Of a stretch of 64,000 nucleotides of DNA, positions 50,828 to 60,578 are shown in pieces. Origin of the DNA: Candidatus Binatus sp. (GTDB lineage Bacteria; Desulfobacterota; Binatia; Binatales; Binataceae); assembly GCF_030646925.1 (NCBI RefSeq), contig NZ_JAUSKL010000058.1:1-64000 (forward strand), given 5' to 3'. Position numbers and translations under genes: made by a program. The notes below the pieces were generated by a model. It searched no databases. It was not told the DNA's origin and saw only the letters and a program-made list of their open reading frames with translations. Within the stretch, counting starts at the first letter, position 1. Each line of letters begins with the position of its first letter.

Positions 50828-51754
50828 CTACGGCGATTTCAGCAGATCGGAGAGACCGGCATCGATCGACACCGCCGGATACCAGCCGAGCACTTCCGCG
50901 GCCATGCTGCGATCGGCCAGCGTATCGCGCATGTCGCCCGCGCGGCCCTCGCGATGGATCACCGGCCCGCCGAACATCGCGGCGATGCGATTTACGCTCA
51001 CGTTGTCGCCGCGCCCGATATTGATCACGCGTCCATCGGCAGTCGCGCAGTCGGCCGCGAGCAGGTTGGCATTGACGACGTCGCTGACGTGAGTGAAATC
51101 GCGCGTTTGCTCGCCGTCGCCGTGAATCTCGAGCGGACGGCCCTCGCGCCGCGCGTGCATGAAAGCCGCGATCACCGTGACGTACGCTCCCTCCGACGCC
51201 ATCCGCGGTCCGTACACGTTAAAATATCGGAGCGTGAGCGTCTGCATCGCGAACAAACGGTGAAACATCCGCGTGTACTGCTCCCCGACGTACTTTTGCA
51301 GCGCGTAGGGATTCAGCGGATTCGGCGCCATCGATTCGCGCAGCGGCATCGCCGTTTGATCGCCATAAACCGACGACGAGCCCGAATAGACGACGCGGCG
51401 AACTTTCGAATCGCGCGCCGCGATCAGGACGTTCAAGGTTCCCACCACGTTCGTCATATGGGTCTCGACCGGTTGCGCGATCGACAGCGGGATGCGCGGC
51501 AGCGCCGCGACGTGAAATACCGTATCGACGCCGTCGAAGGCCTGCTTGATCGAGCACGCGTCGCGGATGTCGGCGTCGATCCATTCGGCACCGGGATTCA
51601 GATAGTCGCGGCGGCCGGTGGCGAGATTGTCGATCACCCGCACGCGCATCCCCGCGGCAATCAACGCATCGACGAGGTTCGAGCCGATGAAGCCGGCGCC
51701 GCCGGTCACGAGTATCAGGCGACCGGGATTGGGCATTTTGATAGCGTCAGTCAT
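50828..51754 (-). CDS. NAD-dependent epimerase/dehydratase (extended SDR)
   Basis: The 308-residue protein has the NAD site LVTGGAGFIGSNLVDALI, the SSSVYGD strand, the catalytic Tyr and Lys in NPYALQKYVGEQY, and RYFNVYGPRM. It is like UDP-glucose/galactose 4-epimerases and related UDP-sugar dehydratases; the exact substrate is uncertain. A GalE role would fit the galK block at 6.5 kb but the two are 43 kb apart. I use ATG 51754; 51736 is an alternative. It is divergent from metH. Confidence 0.85.
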   Translation of the reverse strand: MTDAIKMPNPGRLILVTGGAGFIGSNLVDALIAAGMRVRVIDNLATGRRDYLNPGAEWIDADIRDACSIKQAFDGVDTVFHVAALPRIPLSIAQPVETHMTNVVGTLNVLIAARDSKVRRVVYSGSSSVYGDQTAMPLRESMAPNPLNPYALQKYVGEQYTRMFHRLFAMQTLTLRYFNVYGPRMASEGAYVTVIAAFMHARREGRPLEIHGDGEQTRDFTHVSDVVNANLLAADCATADGRVINIGRGDNVSVNRIAAMFGGPVIHREGRAGDMRDTLADRSMAAEVLGWYPAVSIDAGLSDLLKSP

Positions 51755-51774
51755 CGCGAGGTGATCTGTCCGGC

Positions 51775-51900
51775 GATCCGGCACCCTCACCTATCTCTTT
51801 ATCCTGGAGCGATTCGGCCCTTCGGCCCGAAGTCGGCTTAGCGTGCGTGCGGCGACTCGGCCTCCTCTCCCGTAAAATAACGGGCGAGGTAAAGAGTGGC
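51775..51900. repeat. Two-copy intergenic repeat (copy B)
   Basis: Outer blocks 51775-51796 and 51852-51900 match 2731-2752 and 2765-2813. The 55-base centre, absent at copy A, contains GATTCGGCCCTTCGGCCCG and matches 12705-12737 in inverted orientation. It lies in the divergent epimerase-metH promoter region. Confidence 0.7.
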
Positions 51901-51956
51901 GTGACGGATTGGCGGAAAAATCCAAAATTGCTTGAGGTGCATCGCTAGGATAGCTT

Positions 51957-54900
51957 ATGGGGTCGCTCGCCGGAGAGTTTCGCGGGCTTTTTAGAATGAC
52001 CACCAACTTACACCGGATCAAGCATCTCAAAGAATTGCTCGCCGAGCGAATCCTGGTACTCGACGGCGCATTTGGCACTTTCGTTCTGGGCGAGAACCTG
52101 TCGGCCGAGGATTACGGCGGGGTCAAACTTGAAGGATGCAATGAGAACGTCGTTCGCACTCGGCCGGATTTGATCCGCCGGATGCACGCCGGCTTCCTCG
52201 AGGTCGGCGCCGACATTATCGAGACCGCGAGCTTCGGCTCGACGCCGATCGTGCTCGCCGAGTATGGACTGCAGGCCGATGCGCATGAGCTGAATCGAAT
52301 CGCGGCGATGCTCGCGCGTGAAGAGGCCGAGCGCTTCAGCACGCCGGAGAAGCCGCGCTTCGTCGCGGGCTCGATGGGCCCGACCACCAAGAGCATCTCG
52401 ATCACAGGCGGCGTGACCTTCGAGCAGATGTGCGACGCGTATCGAATCCAGGCCGAGGGGCTGATCGAGGGCGGCGTCGATGTGCTCCTGGTCGAGACAG
52501 TCAACGACACGCTGAACTGCAAGGCGGCGCTGGTCGGAATCGAGAAGGCGATCGCCAAGACTGGCAGCGCCGTTGGCGTGGCGGTCTCGGGCACGATCGA
52601 AACGATGGGGACGCTGCTGGCGGGGCAGGATATCGACGCGTTCTATTCGTCGCTGGCTCATCGCGATCTTCTGTGGATGGGCCTCAACTGCGCGACCGGT
52701 CCCGACTTCATGACCGATCATCTGCGCACGCTGTCTGAGATATCGCGCTTTTACGTGGCGTGCGTACCGAACGCCGGCCTCCCCGACGAAGAAGGGCACT
52801 ACAATGAGACGCCCGAGATGCTCGCGCGGAAGATTGGGCGATTCGCCGAGAACGGCTGGGTGAACCTGGTCGGCGGATGCTGCGGCACCACGTCCGAGCA
52901 TATCCGGCTGCTGGTGCAGGCGGTCGAGGGACGGCGTCCGCGCGAGCGCTCGACGCTCAGGCGGTCGGTAGTGTCGGGAATCGAGACGCTGGTAATCGAC
53001 GCGGATACGCGGCCGGTAATCGTCGGCGAGCGGACCAACGTGCTCGGCAGCCGCAAATTCAAGCGGCTGATCGCCGACGGCAAGTTCGAGGAGGCGTCGG
53101 AGGTGGGCCGGGTGCAGGTGCGCCGCGGCGCACACATCCTCGACGTCTGCCTGCAGGATCCCGATCGCGACGAGATGGCCGATGTCACGCGGTTCCTCGA
53201 GATCGAAGTGAAGAAAGTGAAAGTACCGCTAATGATCGATTCGACCGATCATCTGGTGATCGAAGAATCGCTCAAGCGGACGCAGGGCAAATCGCTGATC
53301 AACTCGATCAATCTCGAGGACGGCGAGGAGCGGTTTCAGAAAGTAGTGCCGCTCGCGCGGCGATACGGCGCCGCGCTGGTGGTCGGATGTATCGACGACG
53401 ACAAGCAGCAGGCGCAGGCCGTCACGCGCGCGCGCAAGCTCGAAGTCGCGCTGCGGTCGCATAAGCTGCTGACCGAGAAATACGGCGTCGAGCCGGAAGA
53501 TATCGTGTTCGATCCGCTGGTCTTCCCGGTCGGCACCGGCGACAAGAATTACATCGGCTCGGGCGTCGAGACGATCGAAGGCATCCGGCTGATCAAGCAA
53601 GCGCTGCCGCAATGCAAAACGATCCTCGGCATCTCGAACGTGTCGTTTGGGCTCCCGGAAGCGGGACGCGAAGTGCTGAACGCCGTGATGCTCTATCATT
53701 GCGTGCAGGCGGGGCTCGATCTCGCGATCGTCAATTCGGAAAAATTGCAGCGCTATCCCTCGATTCCAGAAGAGGAGCGCCGCCTCGCCGAGGATTTGAT
53801 CTGGTGGCGCGGCGACGATGCGATTGCGGCGTTTGCGGCGTACTTTCGCGCGCGCAAGAGTGCAGTCAGCGCGGAGGATCGCAAGTCGATGCCGCTCGAC
53901 GGACGGCTCGGCCGCTACATCCTGGAAGGTTCGAGGGACGGGCTGTACGAGGACCTCGATGAGGCGCTGACGACGCGCGGAGCGCTCGAGATCATCAACG
54001 GGCCGTTGATGGCGGGGATGGACGAAGTCGGGCGCCTGTTCAACGCCAATCAAATGATCGTGGCGGAGGTGCTGCAATCGGCCGAGGCGATGAAGGCCGC
54101 GGTCGCGTATCTCGAGCCGCACATGAAGACCTCGGAGAGTGCGAACAAGGGCAAGATCATTCTCGCGACGGTCAAGGGCGACGTTCACGATATCGGCAAG
54201 AATTTGGTCGAGATCATCCTCGGCAACAACGGCTACAAGATCGTGAATCTCGGGATCAAGGTTCCGCCGGAGGAACTGATTAGGGCATTTCGCGAGCATC
54301 AGCCGGACGCGATCGGTCTTTCCGGGCTGCTCGTCAAATCGGCGCAGATGATGGTGATCACGGCGCAGGATTTGAAGACGGCGGGTATCGATTGTCCGAT
54401 CCTGGTGGGCGGCGCCGCGCTCTCGAATCGATTCACTCGGCTAAAAATCGCGCCTGAGTATGACGGGCTGGTGGCGTACGCGAATGACGCGATGTCGGGG
54501 CTGGACCTCGCGAATCAGATCATGGATTACGAGCGGCGCGAGTCGCTGAAACACGTGCTCGCGGAGCAATCGAGAAAAATCGTCGAGAGCGCGCCGAAGG
54601 TCGTGGACGCGTCGCCCGAGGCGGCGTCGCGCAGGGCAACCGTGCGGCGCGATATCGAGATTCCGAAACCGCCTGATCTCAAAATTCACGTACTGCGGGA
54701 CTACGACCTCGGCGAGATCCTGCGCTACGTGAATCCGGCGATGCTCTACAGCCGGCATCTGGGGCTGAAAAACGCGGAGCAGGCGCTCGCGAGCGGCGAT
54801 CCGAAAGCGCTCGAGTTGCGCGCGGTGGTCGAATCGGTCACGGAAACGATGCTCGGTCGCAAAGACATCACGGCCAACGCGATCTACAAATTTTTTCCGG

Positions 54901-55523
54901 CCCAATCCGACGGCGATCGCTCCGTGATGATCTATTCGGCCGACGGCAACACGGTGCTCGAATCGTTTACGTTCGGCCGGCAAAGCGATGCGCCGCATCT
55001 GTGTCTGGCGGATTACGTCGCGCCGCGCGGCTCCGGCCAGACGGACTACCTCTGCATGTACATCACGACGGTCGGCGCCGGCGTGCGCGCGCTGGCCGAG
55101 CAATGGAAGAACGACGGCGAATATCTGCGCTCGCATGTCCTCCAGGTGCTCGCGCTCGAGGGTGCGGAGGCATTCGCAGAGCTGCTGCACATGAAGATTC
55201 GGCAGATGTGGGGATTCAGCGATCCGCCGGGGCTCACGAAGAAGGATCTGTTCCGGGGGCACTATCACGGCAAGCGGTTTTCGTTCGGCTATCCGGCCTG
55301 CCCGCGACTCGAAGATCAGGAACAATTATTCCGGCTGCTCGAAGTGGACAAGAACGGACTTGGCGTGAAGCTGACGGAAGGATTCATGATGGATCCTGAA
55401 AGCGCGGTGAGCGCCGTCGTGTTCCATCATCCGGAGGCGAAGTACTTCAGCCTCTCGCCGAGCGATATCGAGCGGCTGGAGCGCGAGTTCGACGATCCGT
55501 CGCGCAAGCTCGCGGCGAGCTAA
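51957..55523 (+). CDS. metH: Cobalamin-dependent methionine synthase
   Basis: The 1188-residue enzyme has all four modules. These are the homocysteine domain with zinc ligands Cys245, Cys308 and Cys309 (NLVGGCCGTT), the methyltetrahydrofolate domain (VGERTNVLGSRKFK), the B12 domain with the cobalt histidine His744 in GDVHDIGKNLV, and the activation domain near the C-terminus with YPACPRLEDQE. It methylates homocysteine to methionine. AGGA lies six bases before ATG 51957. No B12 riboswitch is seen in the 200 bases upstream. The order and size match the E. coli enzyme, slightly shorter. Confidence 0.96.
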   Translation: MGSLAGEFRGLFRMTTNLHRIKHLKELLAERILVLDGAFGTFVLGENLSAEDYGGVKLEGCNENVVRTRPDLIRRMHAGFLEVGADIIETASFGSTPIVLAEYGLQADAHELNRIAAMLAREEAERFSTPEKPRFVAGSMGPTTKSISITGGVTFEQMCDAYRIQAEGLIEGGVDVLLVETVNDTLNCKAALVGIEKAIAKTGSAVGVAVSGTIETMGTLLAGQDIDAFYSSLAHRDLLWMGLNCATGPDFMTDHLRTLSEISRFYVACVPNAGLPDEEGHYNETPEMLARKIGRFAENGWVNLVGGCCGTTSEHIRLLVQAVEGRRPRERSTLRRSVVSGIETLVIDADTRPVIVGERTNVLGSRKFKRLIADGKFEEASEVGRVQVRRGAHILDVCLQDPDRDEMADVTRFLEIEVKKVKVPLMIDSTDHLVIEESLKRTQGKSLINSINLEDGEERFQKVVPLARRYGAALVVGCIDDDKQQAQAVTRARKLEVALRSHKLLTEKYGVEPEDIVFDPLVFPVGTGDKNYIGSGVETIEGIRLIKQALPQCKTILGISNVSFGLPEAGREVLNAVMLYHCVQAGLDLAIVNSEKLQRYPSIPEEERRLAEDLIWWRGDDAIAAFAAYFRARKSAVSAEDRKSMPLDGRLGRYILEGSRDGLYEDLDEALTTRGALEIINGPLMAGMDEVGRLFNANQMIVAEVLQSAEAMKAAVAYLEPHMKTSESANKGKIILATVKGDVHDIGKNLVEIILGNNGYKIVNLGIKVPPEELIRAFREHQPDAIGLSGLLVKSAQMMVITAQDLKTAGIDCPILVGGAALSNRFTRLKIAPEYDGLVAYANDAMSGLDLANQIMDYERRESLKHVLAEQSRKIVESAPKVVDASPEAASRRATVRRDIEIPKPPDLKIHVLRDYDLGEILRYVNPAMLYSRHLGLKNAEQALASGDPKALELRAVVESVTETMLGRKDITANAIYKFFPAQSDGDRSVMIYSADGNTVLESFTFGRQSDAPHLCLADYVAPRGSGQTDYLCMYITTVGAGVRALAEQWKNDGEYLRSHVLQVLALEGAEAFAELLHMKIRQMWGFSDPPGLTKKDLFRGHYHGKRFSFGYPACPRLEDQEQLFRLLEVDKNGLGVKLTEGFMMDPESAVSAVVFHHPEAKYFSLSPSDIERLEREFDDPSRKLAAS

Positions 55524-55569
55524 CCGCTCCTGAGATTGCCTTGCCCAGCGCGCCGAGTGTCGTCGGGCT

Positions 55570-56736
55570 TCAGACCACTTTGCGGAAGGCCAGCGCCGGC
55601 GCGATCCGCGCCGCGTTGATCACCGGCACGATCGCCGCCGCGAGACTGACGATGAACGCGATCAGTATCGCCTCGATCGCAGTCTCCGGCCGCACCGCTA
55701 CGTAACCAAGCGCGCCTGTCAGCGCACCCAGCGTCATGCCGGCGCCGAAGTACCAGAGCGCGAGCGCCGCACCGATCGCCGCGCCACTCACGCCGATCAT
55801 CGCCGCTTCGCATAGCATCAGCGATGCGGCATGGACCTGCGTGAATCCAATCGCGCGCATCACCGCAACTTCGCCGACGCGATCGCGCACCATCATCGCC
55901 ATCGAGTTCGCCGCGATTAGCAGCATCGTCAGCAACACGACGATGCAGAGGCTATAGATGATCGTCCGCACGTCGCCGATTGCCGATACATAGTTCGCGA
56001 GCGTGTCCGACTCGGTGACGGATTGAGTCTCGGCCTCCGAGTTGTGAAAGTTCTCATCGATCTGATTCGCCACCAGCCCCAAATTCTCGGCGCGATCGAC
56101 GCGCACCGACATGAAGCCCGCGACATTCTGGATATTCTCGCCGTAGGCATTTTTCACCGCGTCATCGAGCAACTGGCGATTGAAGAAAAAAATCCGCGAC
56201 AGGTAGATCGTCGGCAGCTCAGCCATCGGAATAAAGGTCAGCGTCATCTTCCCGTCCGATGGATTCCTGAGCGTGATTGGCTGGCCGATTTTCCAATGAT
56301 GCTCCCGCATCAGGACGCTGCCGATCAAAGCGCCGCGCCGATCGTTCGCAAGCTGCTTCGCGATCGCGGGGGGCGGGGAGTAATCGCTGCTGCCGGTGAC
56401 CGTGTAAATGTCGTTGGTGATTCCGGTCGTCGTGATCGGATCGCGCAGATCGCGATAGATACCCGTCCACTGGATTTGCGGCGAGCAACCGAGAACGTGC
56501 GGTATCTTCCTGATCGCGGCGCAATATTTTACCGGCAGCGAGTTGTTATTGCGCTCGGTCACAATCAGCCGTATCCCGCGGGACGCATCCTCGGCGATCA
56601 GATCCATCGAGGCCGGCACCGCGATGAGCACCGTGAAGATGAATACTGCGACCGCGAATGTCAGCCCGGTCAGGATCGTGCGACGCGGCTGCCGCCACAG
56701 ATTTCTGAGCGCCATGATGAACAGCTTCAGCGCCAT
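55570..56736 (-). CDS. FtsX-type ABC transporter permease B1
   Basis: The 388-residue protein has an N-terminal helix (LTGLTFAVAVFIFTVLIAV), a periplasmic MacB-like core of about 230 residues, and three C-terminal helices including LCIVVLLTMLLIAANSMAMM, the FtsX domain's VMRAIGFTQ pattern. It ends APALAFRKVV. It is the last gene of an A-B-A-B operon and is paralogous to B2 (57999-59159). ATG 56736 overlaps the previous stop by one base. FtsX-type permeases need an ABC ATPase, none of which is adjacent. Confidence 0.88.
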   Translation of the reverse strand: MALKLFIMALRNLWRQPRRTILTGLTFAVAVFIFTVLIAVPASMDLIAEDASRGIRLIVTERNNNSLPVKYCAAIRKIPHVLGCSPQIQWTGIYRDLRDPITTTGITNDIYTVTGSSDYSPPPAIAKQLANDRRGALIGSVLMREHHWKIGQPITLRNPSDGKMTLTFIPMAELPTIYLSRIFFFNRQLLDDAVKNAYGENIQNVAGFMSVRVDRAENLGLVANQIDENFHNSEAETQSVTESDTLANYVSAIGDVRTIIYSLCIVVLLTMLLIAANSMAMMVRDRVGEVAVMRAIGFTQVHAASLMLCEAAMIGVSGAAIGAALALWYFGAGMTLGALTGALGYVAVRPETAIEAILIAFIVSLAAAIVPVINAARIAPALAFRKVV

Positions 56737-57896
56737 CAGACACCTCGGAGCGATTCGATCACGCCGATTCGTGCGGCCCGCCACGCCGGCATCAGGCCGC
56801 CCACGACGCCAATCGCAATCGCGGCGATCATGCCGGCGAAAATCGCGCCGGCCGAAGCGTGATACGAGAAATACGTGATGCCCACGTTCATCAGTCGGCT
56901 GTTCAATCCGGTCGCGCGCGCGACGATGATCGCCAGCACGCTGCCAACGACGCCGCCGGCAATTCCCAGGATCGCGCTCTCGATCACGAAGCTGCCGAGG
57001 ATGTCGCGGCGGGTGAAGCCGACGGCCCTCAGCACGCCGATTTCGCGCTGGCGGCGCGCGACCGCGGTGTACATCGTGTTCATGCCGCCGAAGATTGCGC
57101 CAATAGCCAGTGCGAGCGCGACGATCAGTCCGAGCGACCTCAGTTGATTAGCTACTTTGGATTGCGCCGCGTAGTAATCGGTTTCGGTGATCGCATCGAG
57201 CGGCATCCGCCCGTCGCTCTTCAGCGCCTGCTGGAAGGAATCGCTGCTCGCCGGCTTCAGCACGACATGAATCGAGTTGGCGCCCTGGTCCCGGTTCTGG
57301 AAATTGACGCGCAGATCTTCGCCGTCGGTCCAGATTTCCGATTCGCGGGCGCTATCGTTGTCCGCGAACGTGCCGACGATATTCCAGGTGCGCCGCCCAA
57401 AATGAAAATTCGTGCCCGCCGCGAGCGTCGGATTTCGCGCGCGCAGTTTCTGTCCGATCACCCACTCGCCATCGCCGCGCTTAGGCCATCGCCCCTCGAC
57501 AAGCCGCATGTTGCGATGCACCTGGTAGGCAATCGGCGCGACGCCGCGCAGCAACGCGAATTCCTTCACCCGCTTGTTGGGGCTGATATTCACGCCGGCG
57601 AAAATTTCGGGGGACATCAGCGCTGCTCCAGTGCTGCTTTGCGCAATCTCGGGACGCACGCGCAGAATTTCCATCTGCTCGTGTGAGATGTAACTCGAGG
57701 TTTCGTCGGGAGCGGCGCGTCTGGTTACGATCCAATTCTCCGCGCCGCCTGCGTTGAGCAGCGTCCGCTGCAAGCCGCCGATAAAGCCGAACAGGATGAC
57801 GAAGATCATCGCCACCAGCGCGACGCCGAGAATCGTCATCAGCGACGTCGCCCGCCGCTGGACCACGCTCCGCAGATTGTACCGAATCGGAATCAC
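56736..57896 (-). CDS. FtsX-type ABC transporter permease A1
   Basis: The 386-residue permease begins IPIRYNLRSVVQRRATSLM, has one N-terminal helix, a MacB-like periplasmic core and a C-terminal FtsX domain with GVLRAVGFTRRDILGSFVIE and the GLMPAWRAARIGVIESLRGV end. It is paralogous to A2 (59185-60336). The start is GTG 57896, with GGGAG eight bases upstream. It is translationally coupled to B1. Confidence 0.88.
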   Translation of the reverse strand: MIPIRYNLRSVVQRRATSLMTILGVALVAMIFVILFGFIGGLQRTLLNAGGAENWIVTRRAAPDETSSYISHEQMEILRVRPEIAQSSTGAALMSPEIFAGVNISPNKRVKEFALLRGVAPIAYQVHRNMRLVEGRWPKRGDGEWVIGQKLRARNPTLAAGTNFHFGRRTWNIVGTFADNDSARESEIWTDGEDLRVNFQNRDQGANSIHVVLKPASSDSFQQALKSDGRMPLDAITETDYYAAQSKVANQLRSLGLIVALALAIGAIFGGMNTMYTAVARRQREIGVLRAVGFTRRDILGSFVIESAILGIAGGVVGSVLAIIVARATGLNSRLMNVGITYFSYHASAGAIFAGMIAAIAIGVVGGLMPAWRAARIGVIESLRGV

Positions 57897-57998
57897 CCCT
57901 TACGCTCCCATTCGCACGGCGAAAATGAGAAAGGGCAACTACTCTGGCGACGGCGATGCTGCTGCCGGCGCCTTCCGGACTTCAGTGCCAGCGCGGCT

Positions 57999-59159
57999 TC
58001 AGACCACTTTGCGGAACGCCATCGCCGGCGGAATCCTGATCGCCGCCGCGATCGGTATCAGTCCGCTGCCGATACTCACCAGCAGCGCCGCGATCACCGC
58101 GCTCAATGCTTGCCGCGGTGTCACCCAGAGCGCGCCGTTGCCGCTGAGCACCGCGCCTAAAGTCACGCCGCCCGAGAACATCCACAGCGCCGGGATCGCG
58201 CCAAGCAGGCCGCCGGCCAGGCCGAGAATCGCGCACTCGCCGAACAGCAGGCTCGCGACGCTGCTCCGCGGAAATCCCAGCGCGCGCATGATCGCGACCT
58301 CGCCGATACGATCGCGCACCATCATCGCGGTCGAATTCGCCGCGATCAGCAGCACCGTCAGGATCACCACCGCGCACAGCGCAAAGATGATCCCGCGCAC
58401 GTTGCCCAGCGCCGACAGGCCCGACGCGAGTGCATCGCTCTCGGTCGAGGTGCGCGTCTCGTAGTCGGAATTCGCGAAGCGTTCATCGATTTGTTTGGCG
58501 AGCGGCGCCAATGCTTCCGCGCTGTCGGCGCGCACGATGATATTCCACGCGATATCCTCGTCGTAGCCGCCGTGCGCCTTGCGCGCTTCCATCAGGTAGT
58601 CGCGGCGAATCAAAAACGTGTTCGGGTACCGCTTGGACTTCATCAGTCCCATGATGATGAAAGTCATCTCCATGTGATCGGCGTCGGTCCCGCGCAGCGT
58701 CACCTGCTGGCCGATCTTCCAGCCGTATTTGCGCATCAGGACTTCGCCGACGATCGCCGAGCGCCGCTCCTTGCGCGTCGCGATTCGCTGTTCGTCCGTC
58801 ATCTCGTAGTCGGGAAACACCGCCGAAATTTCGGGACCCGCCGCGGCGCAGAAAACCGGCTCGCTCGGGCTTCGCCAGGTCGCGAACCATCCGGTGATTC
58901 CGACGCACGCCGCCGCGCCCGGCATCTTGATGATGTCGTCGCAATAGCGCGCCGGCAGATCCTGCCACGGCGCAGTCTTGTTATTGATGATCAATCGCAG
59001 CGTGCCCGACGCGTCATTGACCACCTTGTCCATCGACGCGGGAACGCAAATCAGGATCGTGTAGATAAAGGTGGCGAGCGCGATCGTCAGCATGGTGAGG
59101 ATCGTTCGCGCGAGATTGCGGCGCATGTTGCGCTCGATCAATTTGAATAACTTCAGCAT
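57999..59159 (-). CDS. FtsX-type ABC transporter permease B2
   Basis: The 386-residue protein begins MLKLFKLIERNMRRNLA and shares with B1 the ILT.LT.A.A.FI.T.LI.VPASMD helix region, MVRDR.GEVA.MRA.GF and the AFRKVV end. Even the DNA at the 3' ends agrees: GGCTTCAGACCACTTTGCGG occurs at both. The function would be export or lipoprotein/efflux work with an unlinked ATPase. It follows A2 by 25 bases and precedes A1 by 102. Confidence 0.88.
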   Translation of the reverse strand: MLKLFKLIERNMRRNLARTILTMLTIALATFIYTILICVPASMDKVVNDASGTLRLIINNKTAPWQDLPARYCDDIIKMPGAAACVGITGWFATWRSPSEPVFCAAAGPEISAVFPDYEMTDEQRIATRKERRSAIVGEVLMRKYGWKIGQQVTLRGTDADHMEMTFIIMGLMKSKRYPNTFLIRRDYLMEARKAHGGYDEDIAWNIIVRADSAEALAPLAKQIDERFANSDYETRTSTESDALASGLSALGNVRGIIFALCAVVILTVLLIAANSTAMMVRDRIGEVAIMRALGFPRSSVASLLFGECAILGLAGGLLGAIPALWMFSGGVTLGAVLSGNGALWVTPRQALSAVIAALLVSIGSGLIPIAAAIRIPPAMAFRKVV

Positions 59160-59184
59160 CTCGGTTCACCCCCACCCAGGGCGC

Positions 59185-60336
59185 TCAGACCGCGCGCAGC
59201 GAATCGATCACGCCGACTCGCGAGGCGCGCCACGCCGGCAGCAATCCGCCGAGAGCGCCGATCAGCGCGCCCGCGACCAGACCGGCCACGAAAGCGCCCG
59301 GCGTCATCTGGAACCTGAAAATAAACGATCCGACGTTCATCAAATCACTGCTGAGCCCCGTCGCGGTCGCCACCACGATGCCGAGAATTTCGCCGACGAT
59401 CGCGCCAGCAATTCCGAGCAGGATGCTCTCGCTGACGAACGAAATCAGCACGTTGAAGCGATTGAATCCGAGCGCCCGCAGCACACCGATCTCGCCGGTG
59501 CGCCGCGTCACTGCGGCATACATCGTGTTCATCGCGCCGAAGATCGATCTGATCGCGAGGATGATCGCGACCGCGAGTCCGAGCGCGCGCAACTGATCGA
59601 CGAAGTCAGTCTGGCGCGTGTAGAACTCGTGCTCGGACACCACGTCAACCCGCACGCGCGCGTCAGTCGTCAGCGAACTCTTGAACGCCTCTTCCGTGCC
59701 CGGCTTCAGAATCACGTGCAGCAAATTGAAGCCGTGGCCCATGTGAAAATCCTGCGTCAGCAAATCGAGATCGGTCAGCACTTCGGATTCGCGGGCGCTG
59801 TCGCGGTCCGAAAAAGTGCCGACAATTTTCCAGTCGCGCTTGCCGAAGCGAAAGTTGCTACCGACCGCGAGATTCGGAAATCGCGCCGCCAGTTTGCGCC
59901 CGACCACCATCTCCGCCGTGCCGCCGGTCGGCCAGCGCCCGCTCTCGAGCTTCATCCCGCGATGAACCTCGTATGCGATCGGATAGACGCCGCGCAGATG
60001 CGTAAAAATCACCTTCGAGGCCGGCTCCTCGGGCGCCGGATTGAAGCCCGTCACCATTTCCGGCGAGACCAGCGGCTGCCCCTTGGCGTTGGTCGCGATC
60101 TGCGCGCGGCTCTTGATGATCTTGTACTGATCGAGCGTGAGATAGCTGTCGGGTTCGGTCGCCGTGCCGCGGCTCAGCACGATCCACGTATCCGGCACCG
60201 CGCTTTTAAGCACGGTCTGCCTGAGGCCCGCGACGAAGCCCGACAGGATGAACAGGATCATCACCACCAGCGCGGTCATCGCCGACGTGGTTCTCCGCAC
60301 CATCAGGCTCCGCAAGTTGTAGCGAATCGGGATCAC
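59185..60336 (-). CDS. FtsX-type ABC transporter permease A2
   Basis: The 383-residue protein begins VIPIRYNLRSLMVRRTTS at GTG 60336, with a strong GGGGAGG eight bases upstream; the frame extends to 60357 but without a ribosome site. It has the same layout as A1: N-terminal helix, periplasmic core, FtsX domain with GVLRALGFNRFNVLISFVSE, and the LLPAWRASRVGVIDSLRAV end. It is the first gene of the four-permease operon. No membrane-fusion protein or ATPase precedes it. Confidence 0.88.
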   Translation of the reverse strand: MIPIRYNLRSLMVRRTTSAMTALVVMILFILSGFVAGLRQTVLKSAVPDTWIVLSRGTATEPDSYLTLDQYKIIKSRAQIATNAKGQPLVSPEMVTGFNPAPEEPASKVIFTHLRGVYPIAYEVHRGMKLESGRWPTGGTAEMVVGRKLAARFPNLAVGSNFRFGKRDWKIVGTFSDRDSARESEVLTDLDLLTQDFHMGHGFNLLHVILKPGTEEAFKSSLTTDARVRVDVVSEHEFYTRQTDFVDQLRALGLAVAIILAIRSIFGAMNTMYAAVTRRTGEIGVLRALGFNRFNVLISFVSESILLGIAGAIVGEILGIVVATATGLSSDLMNVGSFIFRFQMTPGAFVAGLVAGALIGALGGLLPAWRASRVGVIDSLRAV

Positions 60337-60469
60337 CGTCAGAGCCTCCCCGGCCACCAGGATGAATAACGAAAACAGTTAATACTTTGAAGTAGGCGAC
60401 TTTATACTCGCGCGCGCGTCCGATCCACACCGAAAATGCGGATGACAGCAGAGCAGCACGCGTCGAGAT

Positions 60470-60510
60470 CCCTCGACTCCGGCAGCCTCCGCTCGGGATG
60501 GCGGAGAAGG
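60470..60510. repeat. Dispersed hairpin repeat, copy 4
   Basis: CTCCGGCAGCCTCCGCTCGG then GATGGCGGAGAAGG follows the same theme as 32096-32137. It lies between the permease operon and the convergent-side ferritin-like gene; the rest of 60337-60578 shows no gene. Confidence 0.55.
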
Positions 60511-60578
60511 AAGTAGGTGACGAGAAGAAAAGCAGGCGCGGGCAGCGCTATCGCCGCCCGTGCCTCGATCGGAAATCT

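Noticed and set aside
51901-51956. Cobalamin riboswitch upstream of metH
   Set aside because: No B12-box-like sequence; the gap is filled by the repeat and a short leader.
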